Origin: an uncultured Acidobacteriaceae bacterium
GTDB taxonomy: Bacteria; Acidobacteriota; Terriglobia; Terriglobales; Acidobacteriaceae
Assembly: GCA_903828675.1 (NCBI GenBank)
Contig: CAIKND010000167.1
Coordinates: 1 to 64,000, forward strand
DNA: 64,000 nucleotides
Direction: 5' to 3'
Below the pieces are notes generated by a model that ran no database searches, was not told where the DNA came from, and was given only the letters and a program-made list of their open reading frames with translations. Both the position numbers and the translations under genes were made by a program. Below, in pieces: positions 55,835 through 64,000 of the stretch; within the stretch, counting starts at the first letter, position 1, and the number at the start of each line of letters is the position of its first letter.

Positions 55835-57682
55835 TTACTTGTGCGAGGAAGTCTTCTGCTTTGTCGCGGACTTGTGAGCAGGTTTGCTCGTGGCGCTCGA
55901 ACCCTTTGTTGGCGCGGCTTCCCGCGTCTTCGGTGCCGCTGTTTGCGATTTCGCCGGGCCTGCTGAAGTGCGCCGGCGATGTCCGCTCGATGCGCGTCTT
56001 ACTGTCGCGGGTTCGGCCACATGCAGGCGCCGTCCGGGCTCCACCTTAATGCCCGTGAGTTTATTCCAGCGCCGCAATTGATTCAGTGACACGCCGAATC
56101 TGTCCGCAATCGTCACCAGCGTATCGCCCTTGCGCGTCGTGTAAAGCAGCGTGTGCGCTGAGGGCGCGACCGACGGCGACACCGGAACCACCAATGCTTC
56201 CACGCCCTGCAGGGCTGCTGTTTCGCTCAGTTGATTGGCTGCGGCCAACTCTGAGACAGTCACGCGATACGCCCGTGCCACCGTGGCCAGTGTGTCCTCG
56301 GGCACCACGCGGTGATAGCGCCACGCGTTGCGACGCGCTTCAGGAATCTGCGCGATGCGCTGATCGAACATCGTGGCCGTACCTGCCGGAAGATGCAGAT
56401 CGAACGACGTATCGGGCGGCGTAACAAAGCGCAGCAAGCTCGGATTCAGCGCCATCAGCTCATCCATCGGCGCGCCCACCAGGTCCGACACCAGGCGCAG
56501 ATCCACCGAATAGCCGATGGTCACGGTATCAGTCAGCACCGGAGGATCGAGAGTCAAATCGTCGAAGCCGTACTGTGTCGGATGGTTGGCGATGATGATC
56601 GCGGCCAAAATTTCCGGCACGTAGTTCTTCGTCTCTGCCGGCAGATTGTTGCGCTTGTAGAGTTCCCAGAAATCCGCGTACCCCGTCTTCTGCACTGCAC
56701 GCTGCACGTTGCCCGAGCCCCAGTCGTAACCCGCCATCGACAGGTACCAGTCGCCCAACTGGTCGTAAATAAACTTCATGTAGCGCGCGTAAGCGCGCGT
56801 GGACTTCTCAGGATCAAAGCGCTCGTCCACGTATGCGTTGCGCGCGAGCCCGTAGTTGCCGTGCGGCATAAACTGCCACATCCCGCCCGCGCCCGATTTC
56901 CCATTCATTGCCCGCGGTTGAAAGCCCGACTCCGCCACTGCAAGGTAGATCAGATCCTGCGGCACGCCTTCTTCGGCCATTACGCGCTGAATCATCGCCC
57001 TGTAGCGGCCCGAGCGCTGGAAGGAGTGCAGCAGCGTGTTGTGCCCCCTTTGCGTATTGGCGAAAAAGTTGATGAAGCCGGCCACGTAGTCGTTGACTAC
57101 AAGAGGAAGATCGGACTTGGTCGTAGCCAGTTCGGCCTGGGCCTTCGCCACGATATTGGGATCCACCACGAACGTCGCGTCACTGGCCACATCCGAGGGA
57201 GAGGGTTCCACCTTCGGCGCAAAACCGTTGCCCTGCTTCAGCGCTTCCATCTCCAGCGCGTTCACCTGGTCCACGATGCGGTCGAGTTCATCCTGCAACT
57301 GCGGGTTCGACTTGATGTCTATTCCGCTCGAGAGCATCAGGTCCACAGCGCGATCGAAGTCGGCCTTCGCCTCCGGCAGCTTGCCCTTGCTATAGTTGGC
57401 CTCTCCAAACGCGTATGACTGTTCCACCTGTTGGATAAGCAAGCGCACTCGTCGCTCTTCCATGGTGGGCGGCGCGGCCTGCGCAGTTGAAGCCTGCGGA
57501 GAAGCCGCGGGAAGAGCGGGCGCCGTAGACTGCGGAGCCGCGGGTGCGGTCTTGGGTTGAGAGGGATCGCAGCCGGCCAGCGATAATGCCAGCACGGCGC
57601 AACCAGCCAGCCGAAGCAGCTTCCAGGTCGTATGCGTGATGAGACGCCGCCGCGTCGGCAAATGTAAGTGAACGAAAGACAC
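55835..57682 (-). CDS. Membrane-bound lytic transglycosylase with LysM domains (MltD-like)
   Basis: A 615-residue lipoprotein (lipobox LAGC near residue 38). A helical region (about 70-190) is followed by an SLT domain (about 210-330) with the catalytic Glu in [12 protein letters not shown] and GMWQFMP. Two clear LysM domains follow ([17 protein letters not shown] and [16 protein letters not shown]), with a weaker LysM-like repeat before them. The tail is rich in Lys, Ala, Thr and Ser. It cleaves peptidoglycan to give anhydro-muropeptides. It starts at GTG 57682 and is divergent from lepA. Confidence 0.92.
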   Translation of the reverse strand: MSFVHLHLPTRRRLITHTTWKLLRLAGCAVLALSLAGCDPSQPKTAPAAPQSTAPALPAASPQASTAQAAPPTMEERRVRLLIQQVEQSYAFGEANYSKGKLPEAKADFDRAVDLMLSSGIDIKSNPQLQDELDRIVDQVNALEMEALKQGNGFAPKVEPSPSDVASDATFVVDPNIVAKAQAELATTKSDLPLVVNDYVAGFINFFANTQRGHNTLLHSFQRSGRYRAMIQRVMAEEGVPQDLIYLAVAESGFQPRAMNGKSGAGGMWQFMPHGNYGLARNAYVDERFDPEKSTRAYARYMKFIYDQLGDWYLSMAGYDWGSGNVQRAVQKTGYADFWELYKRNNLPAETKNYVPEILAAIIIANHPTQYGFDDLTLDPPVLTDTVTIGYSVDLRLVSDLVGAPMDELMALNPSLLRFVTPPDTSFDLHLPAGTATMFDQRIAQIPEARRNAWRYHRVVPEDTLATVARAYRVTVSELAAANQLSETAALQGVEALVVPVSPSVAPSAHTLLYTTRKGDTLVTIADRFGVSLNQLRRWNKLTGIKVEPGRRLHVAEPATVRRASSGHRRRTSAGPAKSQTAAPKTREAAPTKGSSATSKPAHKSATKQKTSSHK

Positions 57683-57755
57683 TATCCCGATGATAAGCTA
57701 TGCCATGGAGGCACTGCGCGCTGCATGGCGCTTATGCCCTCTTAAGACGGCCCCC

Positions 57756-59567
<1,812 letters not shown>

Positions 59568-59671
59568 CGCTCTGCGGCAGAGTCGCAGGCATGCCGATTT
59601 CCGCCCCTCAAGTCCACCGGAGCCCAATCGTGTGTAGCCAATCAGCCGCATTCACTCGGGGTCTCGCTTCA

Positions 59672-59741
59672 GTGCACGACTTCAGTCGGGCCGCAAATAT
59701 CTAAGAATAGATGAGGCCTTTACAGACTACGGAAAAACTCC
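59672..59741. repeat. Repeat modules: GCACGACTTCAGTCGGG and TTACAGNCTNCGGAAAAACT
   Basis: The first module (59672-59697) recurs at 59918-59943. The second (59715-59741) is a diverged copy of the inverted ends seen at 51337 and 59961. Confidence 0.6.
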
Positions 59742-59817
59742 CCGTTCGAAGTTCTCCGGCAAGCTTTGTAACAGTCCTCCACCGGCGTTGCCGGCCCACG
59801 AAGAATGAAACTGTGCC

Positions 59818-59859
59818 CCATCCATCGGACGTCTTTGCTTCTGTCCGATAGGTGGGAGT
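59818..59859. repeat. Intergenic hairpin repeat, family GTGCCC...GGGYGGGAC (copy 3)
   Basis: ATCGGAC (59826-59832) pairs with GTCCGAT (59845-59851) inside the conserved frame of CCCCATCC and AGGTGGGA. It is the third copy of the family at 36691 and 41741, with a different but compensated inner stem. Confidence 0.6.
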
Positions 59860-59917
59860 CCGTAGAGTTCCATCACTATTACTTGTTTTGTTGAACTTGC
59901 ATTCTTGTTTCTTTTTG

Positions 59918-60115
59918 GGGCACGACTTCAGTCGGGTCGCAAACCCACTGAAAGATTCGCGGGCCTTACAGGCTGCGGAAAAACTCAATTTTGCAGAAAG
60001 GGCGAGAACGGATCGCGTCAGGATGCCCGAAGAACGATCCGTGAGCCTCGGGTGATATTTTTTTCAATTTGTACCCATTCTGCCCGCATATCGAGTTTTT
60101 CCGCAGCCTCTTCAG
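59918..60115. repeat. Intergenic element with inverted ends (second copy)
   Basis: After a palindromic module at 59918-59943 the left end GGGCCTTACAGGCTGCGGAAAAACTC (59961-59986) is matched by the inverted right end GAGTTTTTCCGCAGCCTCTTCAG (60093-60115). The layout is the same as in the element at 51337-51492; the sequence between the ends is different. Confidence 0.65.
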
Positions 60116-60568
60116 ATCGACGCCATCGACGAACAGATCGAAAAGCTGGCTGTCAAATACCCCGAGATCGGCACTCTGCGCAGCGCACCGGGTGTCGGCC
60201 CACTGGTGGCCGCGGCCTACGTGCTCACCCTCGACCGGCCCGATGCAGTTCCCAGCAGTCGCTCCGCAGGAGCCTTCCTCGGCCTGCGTCCAGGCCAAAG
60301 CCAGTCTGGCGACTCCGATCCGCAGAAGCGCATCACCCGAACCGGCAATACTTATCTGCGCTACCTGCTGGTACAGTCGGCGCAATACGTTTTGGGCCGC
60401 TTCGGTCCCGATTCGGCCTTGCGCCGATAGGGCCTGAAGCTGGCCGCCAGCGGAGGAAAGCGATCCAAGAAGCGAGCCATCGTCGCGGTGGCCCGCAAAC
60501 TGGCCGTTATCCTGCACAGCATGTGGCGCAGCGCCCAGCGCTTCGAGCTCTTTCCACAATCGGCTTAG
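60113..60568 (+). pseudogene. IS110 family transposase, C-terminal remnant
   Basis: The frame from about 60113 reads as the C-terminal helix-hairpin-helix domain of IS110/IS116/IS902 transposases: SAPGVGPLVAAAYVLTL, FLGLRPGQSQSGDSDPQKRI, YLRYLLVQSAQYVLG and, after an internal TAG at 60428-60430, KRAIVAVARKLAVILH. It ends at TAG 60566-60568. The N-terminal RuvC-like DEDD domain is missing. The TAG stands where Phe is usual in RRFGL. The remnant begins directly at the repeat end of 60093-60115. It is inactive. Confidence 0.88.
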
Positions 60569-60944
60569 GCGCAGGCCTGACCGGCAACCCAACCACAACC
60601 TCTCAACCAACCGCCAACCAGACGTGAAGAAAGAAAACAGGCAATGATCTCAGAATCCATCTCCTGTCCGGGTGACTGCGCGCAGGGGCTTGGCCGTCAT
60701 AGGCCGTGCTTCAGATAGCAGCCCCGATTCATCACCATCGGACCCCAACAGGCACCGAGCTCACAGCAGCTCACATCGAGTGCGTATAGAAGCCCGAGAT
60801 GAATCTGAAACACGAGAAAAAAGGCAAAAGCAAATGCAAAAACTTCCAATGAGGGAAAAAACAAAAGCAAAAGCACCTTGACACCACCAGCCGTCTCATA
60901 GAAGTCCCTGCTGCATTTTAATTAGCGCATCGACTCAGACTGGG

Positions 60945-60970
60945 CCTTTTTCCGCGGTCTCTTCAGCCCC
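60945..60970. repeat. Single inverted-end copy CCTTTTTCCGCGGTCTCTTCAGCCCC
   Basis: This is a right-end copy of the element family at 51337 and 59918, in the same direction as 60093-60115. The IS110 remnant lies between the two. Confidence 0.55.
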
Positions 60971-61280
60971 GAATGCTCCCTCCGAGCGACATCGAGCCTC
61001 TTCCGCAACTTCCTCTGCCTCTCCGGCAATGGCCTGGGATCGCCCAGTCGAAAATGCCCCCGGGAGGTGACTGAAGAGATACTTTAGTCACCATCTGTTC
61101 ATATTCAACTGTGGAAAGCTCCTCAGGCGCGAGGCCGGGCACGAACTCAGGCCTGCTCTTCAATGAGGTGGTAACCAAAAGGGGTTTCTAATTGATAAAT
61201 AAGGGCTTGCCTTGCCTGCAACGGGGGGTCGCTAGTTGACAGGAAAGGGAGCTGAGACTTTCAGCCGAAGTTTCCAAAAG

Positions 61281-61301
61281 TAATCCACAGTTTTTTCCAC
61301 A
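61281..61301 (+). other. Two DnaA-box-like nonamers
   Basis: TAATCCACA (61281-61289) and TTTTCCACA (61293-61301) are spaced by 12 bases in the same direction; the second fits TTWTNCACA fully and the first has one difference. Two boxes alone do not make an origin, and no dnaA or dnaN is nearby. Confidence 0.3.
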
Positions 61302-61376
61302 GAAATGGGCCGAAGGTGCAAATTATTTCAACCAGGTAAACAACCTTTTTATTTATGTAGGATGCACGCTCATACA

Positions 61377-61412
61377 CACGCGAAGACCCTGCATTTGCGG
61401 GGTCTTCGCGTG
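61377..61412. terminator. Stem-loop downstream of skp
   Basis: A perfect 13-bp stem (CACGCGAAGACCC at 61377-61389 with GGGTCTTCGCGTG at 61400-61412). It lies about 30 bases after the skp stop. There is no strong T-run at its minus-strand exit, so termination may be partial or Rho-aided. Confidence 0.65.
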
Positions 61413-61441
61413 CGTAGCGGTCTAACTGATGCGGCCCGGCT

Positions 61442-62074
61442 CTAGTGAGCGGCAGCGGGCTTGGCGGTCCGAGGAGCCGGCTTGGGAGCATCTACTCCCG
61501 CAGGCTGCGCCGGAGGCGCGGGAACTCCCGACTTGGTGTTGTAGGCGTCGATGATTTCCTTGGTTATGTTGGTCGCAGGAGCGGCATAAAGTACGGGAGA
61601 CGCCTGTTGCGAAACATCCAGCACCAGCGTATATCCCTTCAGCTCCGAATAAGACTGCATCACGTCATAAACCTTGGATGCAAGGCTGTTATAGACTTCC
61701 TGCATCTCCTGCTGGAAGTCGCTCTGCGCGTCTTGGCCATCACGATCCAACTGCTTCTTCTTGGTATCAATGGCGGTGGCGCGTGACTGCTGTTCTGCCG
61801 GCGTCAGCTTGTCGCCCTGAGCCTGCAGCTGCTTGGTCAGGCTGTCGATCTCGTCGCTAAGCGTCTTGAGCGCCTGGCGCCGGGGATCGTACTTCTTCTG
61901 CAGGTCGGCGAAGTTGCGCTGGCCTTCATTGGTTTGGGCCACAGCCACCTGAAAGGCAATGACGGCAATCTTGGCTGGACCGGCAGGCGCTGCGGTAGCG
62001 ACCGGTGTTTGAGCGGCGGCGCTCAGGACAAAGCCCGAGGCCAGCGTAACAATGAGTGCAAGCGAACGCTTCAT
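61442..62074 (-). CDS. Outer-membrane chaperone Skp/OmpH family protein
   Basis: A 210-residue periplasmic protein with a signal peptide (cleavage near SAAAQ). The core is the Skp pattern: a beta strand (KIAVIAFQVAV) followed by two long charged helices of the tentacle (about 55-130), then strands including YTLVLDVSQQASPVLYA. The C-terminal tail is rich in Pro and Ala. Skp carries unfolded outer-membrane proteins to BamA. The ATG at 62074 gives the right signal peptide; AAGGAG lies 12 bases upstream. It is downstream of bamA in the same direction, the usual order, but a terminator lies between. Confidence 0.9.
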   Translation of the reverse strand: MKRSLALIVTLASGFVLSAAAQTPVATAAPAGPAKIAVIAFQVAVAQTNEGQRNFADLQKKYDPRRQALKTLSDEIDSLTKQLQAQGDKLTPAEQQSRATAIDTKKKQLDRDGQDAQSDFQQEMQEVYNSLASKVYDVMQSYSELKGYTLVLDVSQQASPVLYAAPATNITKEIIDAYNTKSGVPAPPAQPAGVDAPKPAPRTAKPAAAH

Positions 62075-62428
62075 TTGAGTCAAAAGCTCCTTCGGAATTC
62101 CTGTGTGGCTGTTCGCGCGGACGCGCGAAAACAAGCCTGTGCCTCCTGAGAAACCTCACGATCTTCTTTGGTGAAACTCCACGCCGAACGGTGCGGAGAC
62201 AGAAAAAGATACGGACGGAGACATCAGCAGGAACTAGATGGATTATAGGAGTCCTAGGTAGGAGCGTCAATCAGGCGGGTGTGAATTCCATTGCGACTCC
62301 TGCCCCCTATGCCTGCTGGTTCCCATGCGGACGGTCCGCGCCCGTTCATCATGGAAGAAAACACTGGATACGCAAAAAGACCGCTCTCTGCGAGCGGCCT
62401 TTTTGCGTATCCAGTTGCGGATCGGTGC
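62075..62428. other. Spacer between bamA and skp
   Basis: This 354-base gap has the bamA terminator (62369-62409) and should contain an independent skp promoter. No gene is seen. Confidence 0.5.
62369..62409 (-). terminator. Intrinsic terminator after bamA
   Basis: Bases 62369-62386 and 62392-62409 form an 18-bp stem with one mismatch and a very short loop; the A and T runs inside the arms give a U-run on either strand. It lies 20 bases after the bamA stop. Confidence 0.9.
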
Positions 62429-64000
62429 TTAGAACGTTGTGGAAATGGTTAGGCGGAAGGTTTTACGTGGCTCCCGGAACTGGTAGCGTGCGCCATAAGC
62501 CTGGATGGCCTCGTGGTAGGTGAAGTCACCTGCGCCACCCTGCGGGAACATATCGCGGGTAATCAACTGCGCCGAACAGCTTCCCTGCTTTCCGCCCAAG
62601 TTGACGTCGTTGCAATAAGGCGTCTCATAGAGGCGAAGCGGATTGTAAGCGTAGTACAGGCGGAACGGCGCGTTGACGATCGGCATGATGACCGAGATCT
62701 CGGCGCCCGTGGACATGCGCGGAACAAAATTGGTCCCGGTGATTGGCCGGATGTTCCGCTGAAAGCCCACATCGGAACCGTGAAGTGAGCTCTGGCATGC
62801 GCCATTGCTCACAATCTGGCAACCATAAAGTGGCGCTGTCAGAGTTGCAAAGCCCTGGGGACTCTGCTTCAACTGCCCCTTGTTCACCGCGGCATCGATG
62901 CCAAAGTCGTTGAACAGAGCGAAAGTTACCGGCCCGACGATCGGGATGCGGTACTCGAGGTTCGTGGTCAGGTTGGAATCGCCGCCGATCGAGGCGATAC
63001 CGTAGATCGGCAGAGGAACCTGGATGCACTGGTTGTCCTGCGGCGTGGTCGGGTCGCGGGGTACGCAGCTGCCGTCCGGATTGGTGAGTTGGAAGTTCAC
63101 CCGGTTGGGCACGTAGCCATAGGGTGTGGCGGAACGCACGTCAAAGCCGCGCAACTCTGCCTCGCCGCCTGAATAGAAGCGGTTGTTGGGTGGAGCCACT
63201 TCGCCGCCAAAGCCCTGCACATAGCCCAACTGCGCGCGGATGCCCAGCACGTTGCGGCCGTTTTCAGACGGGATCAGGTAGTGCATCGGCAAAAAGCGCT
63301 TGTACGCCACGAGCGGCGAGATATAGCGCACATTGCCCCAGATGCCGGCTGCCTGGAACGCCGCCGTGTATTCCTTGCCGGTGCGCGGACGCATCGGATT
63401 GTTGATCGTGTTGTAGGAATACGTCAGCGAAACCGAGCTGTTGACGATGCCTTCCAGGGAGTTCGAGCCCTGGATGCCCGACCGGAAACTGATGGTCTGG
63501 AAGAAGGTCTGCGAAGCCGTGCTGAAGGCCGTGATCGAGGACTTGGTCAGCGAATAGGTGATGCCGACGCGCTGGAATGCATGCCGCTTCAGCGGATAAC
63601 TGAGCGAAAGATTCAAGCCGGTCGATGCCTGGTTGTAGTTCTGCGTCAGCGACTGCTGCGCTGAAGACAGGTTCGACGACTCTCCACTGGTGGCCTGGTA
63701 GTTCTTGGCGGCGTTGAAATCCTGCTTGTTGTTGAAAATCTGGAAGCCCACGTTCATGGGGCGATTCTTGATGTAAGGCTGCGTAAAGCCGAATAGGAAC
63801 TGCCGGCTTACGTTGCCAAGATTGCCCTGCAGGCTCAGCGTCTCGCCCAAACCAAGGAAATTGTTCGTCTGGTAGTTGATGCCGATAAACGCGCCCGACA
63901 TACCACTGACGCCACCGTTCATACCAATCGAGTTCTTGCCCTTTTCCTTCACCTTCAAAAGCAGCTCGACGGTGCCGGCATCGGCATCCTGGTGCGCTTC
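62429..64000 (-). CDS. bamA: Outer membrane protein assembly factor BamA, C-terminal part (partial)
   Basis: The frame is open to the window edge and continues beyond it, so the N-terminal POTRA domains are outside. What is seen is the end of the last POTRA (TVELLLKVKEKGKNSIG) and the 16-strand barrel of the Omp85 family (SGAFIGINYQTNNFLGLG, the conserved GGEAELRGFDVR loop with the RGF motif, and the C-terminal FRLTISTTF ending in Phe). BamA folds and inserts outer-membrane proteins. An insert with VPRDPTTPQDNQC lies in a barrel loop. It is followed by a terminator and skp. Confidence 0.95.
   Translation of the reverse strand, partial: EAHQDADAGTVELLLKVKEKGKNSIGMNGGVSGMSGAFIGINYQTNNFLGLGETLSLQGNLGNVSRQFLFGFTQPYIKNRPMNVGFQIFNNKQDFNAAKNYQATSGESSNLSSAQQSLTQNYNQASTGLNLSLSYPLKRHAFQRVGITYSLTKSSITAFSTASQTFFQTISFRSGIQGSNSLEGIVNSSVSLTYSYNTINNPMRPRTGKEYTAAFQAAGIWGNVRYISPLVAYKRFLPMHYLIPSENGRNVLGIRAQLGYVQGFGGEVAPPNNRFYSGGEAELRGFDVRSATPYGYVPNRVNFQLTNPDGSCVPRDPTTPQDNQCIQVPLPIYGIASIGGDSNLTTNLEYRIPIVGPVTFALFNDFGIDAAVNKGQLKQSPQGFATLTAPLYGCQIVSNGACQSSLHGSDVGFQRNIRPITGTNFVPRMSTGAEISVIMPIVNAPFRLYYAYNPLRLYETPYCNDVNLGGKQGSCSAQLITRDMFPQGGAGDFTYHEAIQAYGARYQFREPRKTFRLTISTTF

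Larger units (their letters stand above)
59568..61441. other. Gene-poor repeat region
   Basis: These 1874 bases between lepA and skp hold no intact gene. They contain copies of three intergenic repeat families, an IS110 remnant (60113-60568), degenerate sequence with short open frames that show no family features, two DnaA-box-like nonamers near 61281 and the skp terminator. It looks like a site where repeat and insertion elements have collected. Confidence 0.6.

Noticed and set aside
56312..57418. Plus-strand open frame of 368 codons
   Set aside because: Antisense of the lytic transglycosylase gene; no family features.
60672..60881. Small Lys/Arg/Ser-rich open frame
   Set aside because: No ribosome site or family match; it lies in degenerate DNA after the IS110 remnant.

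Overview
The window looks like a chromosomal segment of an Acidobacteriota member, probably class Terriglobia. The main sign is three very large TonB-dependent receptors of the Oar type (an N-terminal carboxypeptidase-regulatory/CnaB-like domain, a plug, then a barrel of about 1100 to 1200 residues) placed next to glycoside hydrolases. Lipid A genes, BamA and Skp confirm a Gram-negative envelope. No rRNA, tRNA or CRISPR array was seen.

Layout. Bases 1-106 hold the C-terminal end of the replicative helicase DnaB. Bases 189-36567 form a long carbohydrate-use region, almost all on the minus strand. (A) 189-8671 is a beta-glucan locus: two secreted GH16 enzymes, a TonB receptor and a membrane protein that joins a cytoplasmic domain to a GH16 domain whose catalytic nucleophile is replaced by Ser. 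That protein is probably a sensor rather than an enzyme. A nitroreductase and an SPFH/flotillin-like protein follow. (B) 12067-19448 carries a GH3 and a GH39 glycosidase and a TonB receptor broken by a frameshift. (C) 19908-26802 is a tightly coupled seven-gene operon: MFS sugar-acid transporter, Asp/Glu-racemase family protein, split transketolase, LarA-like nickel-pincer racemase, hydroxypyruvate-isomerase-like and tartronate-semialdehyde-reductase-like enzymes. A GntR/FadR-type regulator is divergent to it. No kinase or aldolase is present, so this may be an unusual sugar-acid pathway in which the transketolase makes the carbon-carbon cut. (D) 27947-36567 has a GH51 arabinofuranosidase, a third TonB receptor and a large beta-helix glycosidase with PKD and PA14 domains, pointing to arabinan or pectin.

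From 36790 on the genes are mostly housekeeping: cysE-cysK, ppc, an ABC-F ATPase, an L,D-transpeptidase, rhaM, htpG, a MmcQ/YjbR protein, an SDR, fabZ-lpxA, a TonB-domain protein, lpxI, a secreted peroxiredoxin, a DinB-family gene with a nonsense codon, a histone H1-like Lys/Ala-rich protein, a LysM lytic transglycosylase, lepA, skp and the start-truncated bamA.

Points that stand out: the pseudo-GH16 membrane sensor with a nearby array of GATTTAC heptamers; the kinase-free sugar-acid operon; a 54-residue protein made of five SVKPP repeats downstream of a peroxiredoxin that ends in the same motif; and several families of intergenic repeats, one with about 25-base inverted ends, around an IS110 remnant at 59.6-61 kb. 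All calls come from reading the sequence; no database search was possible.
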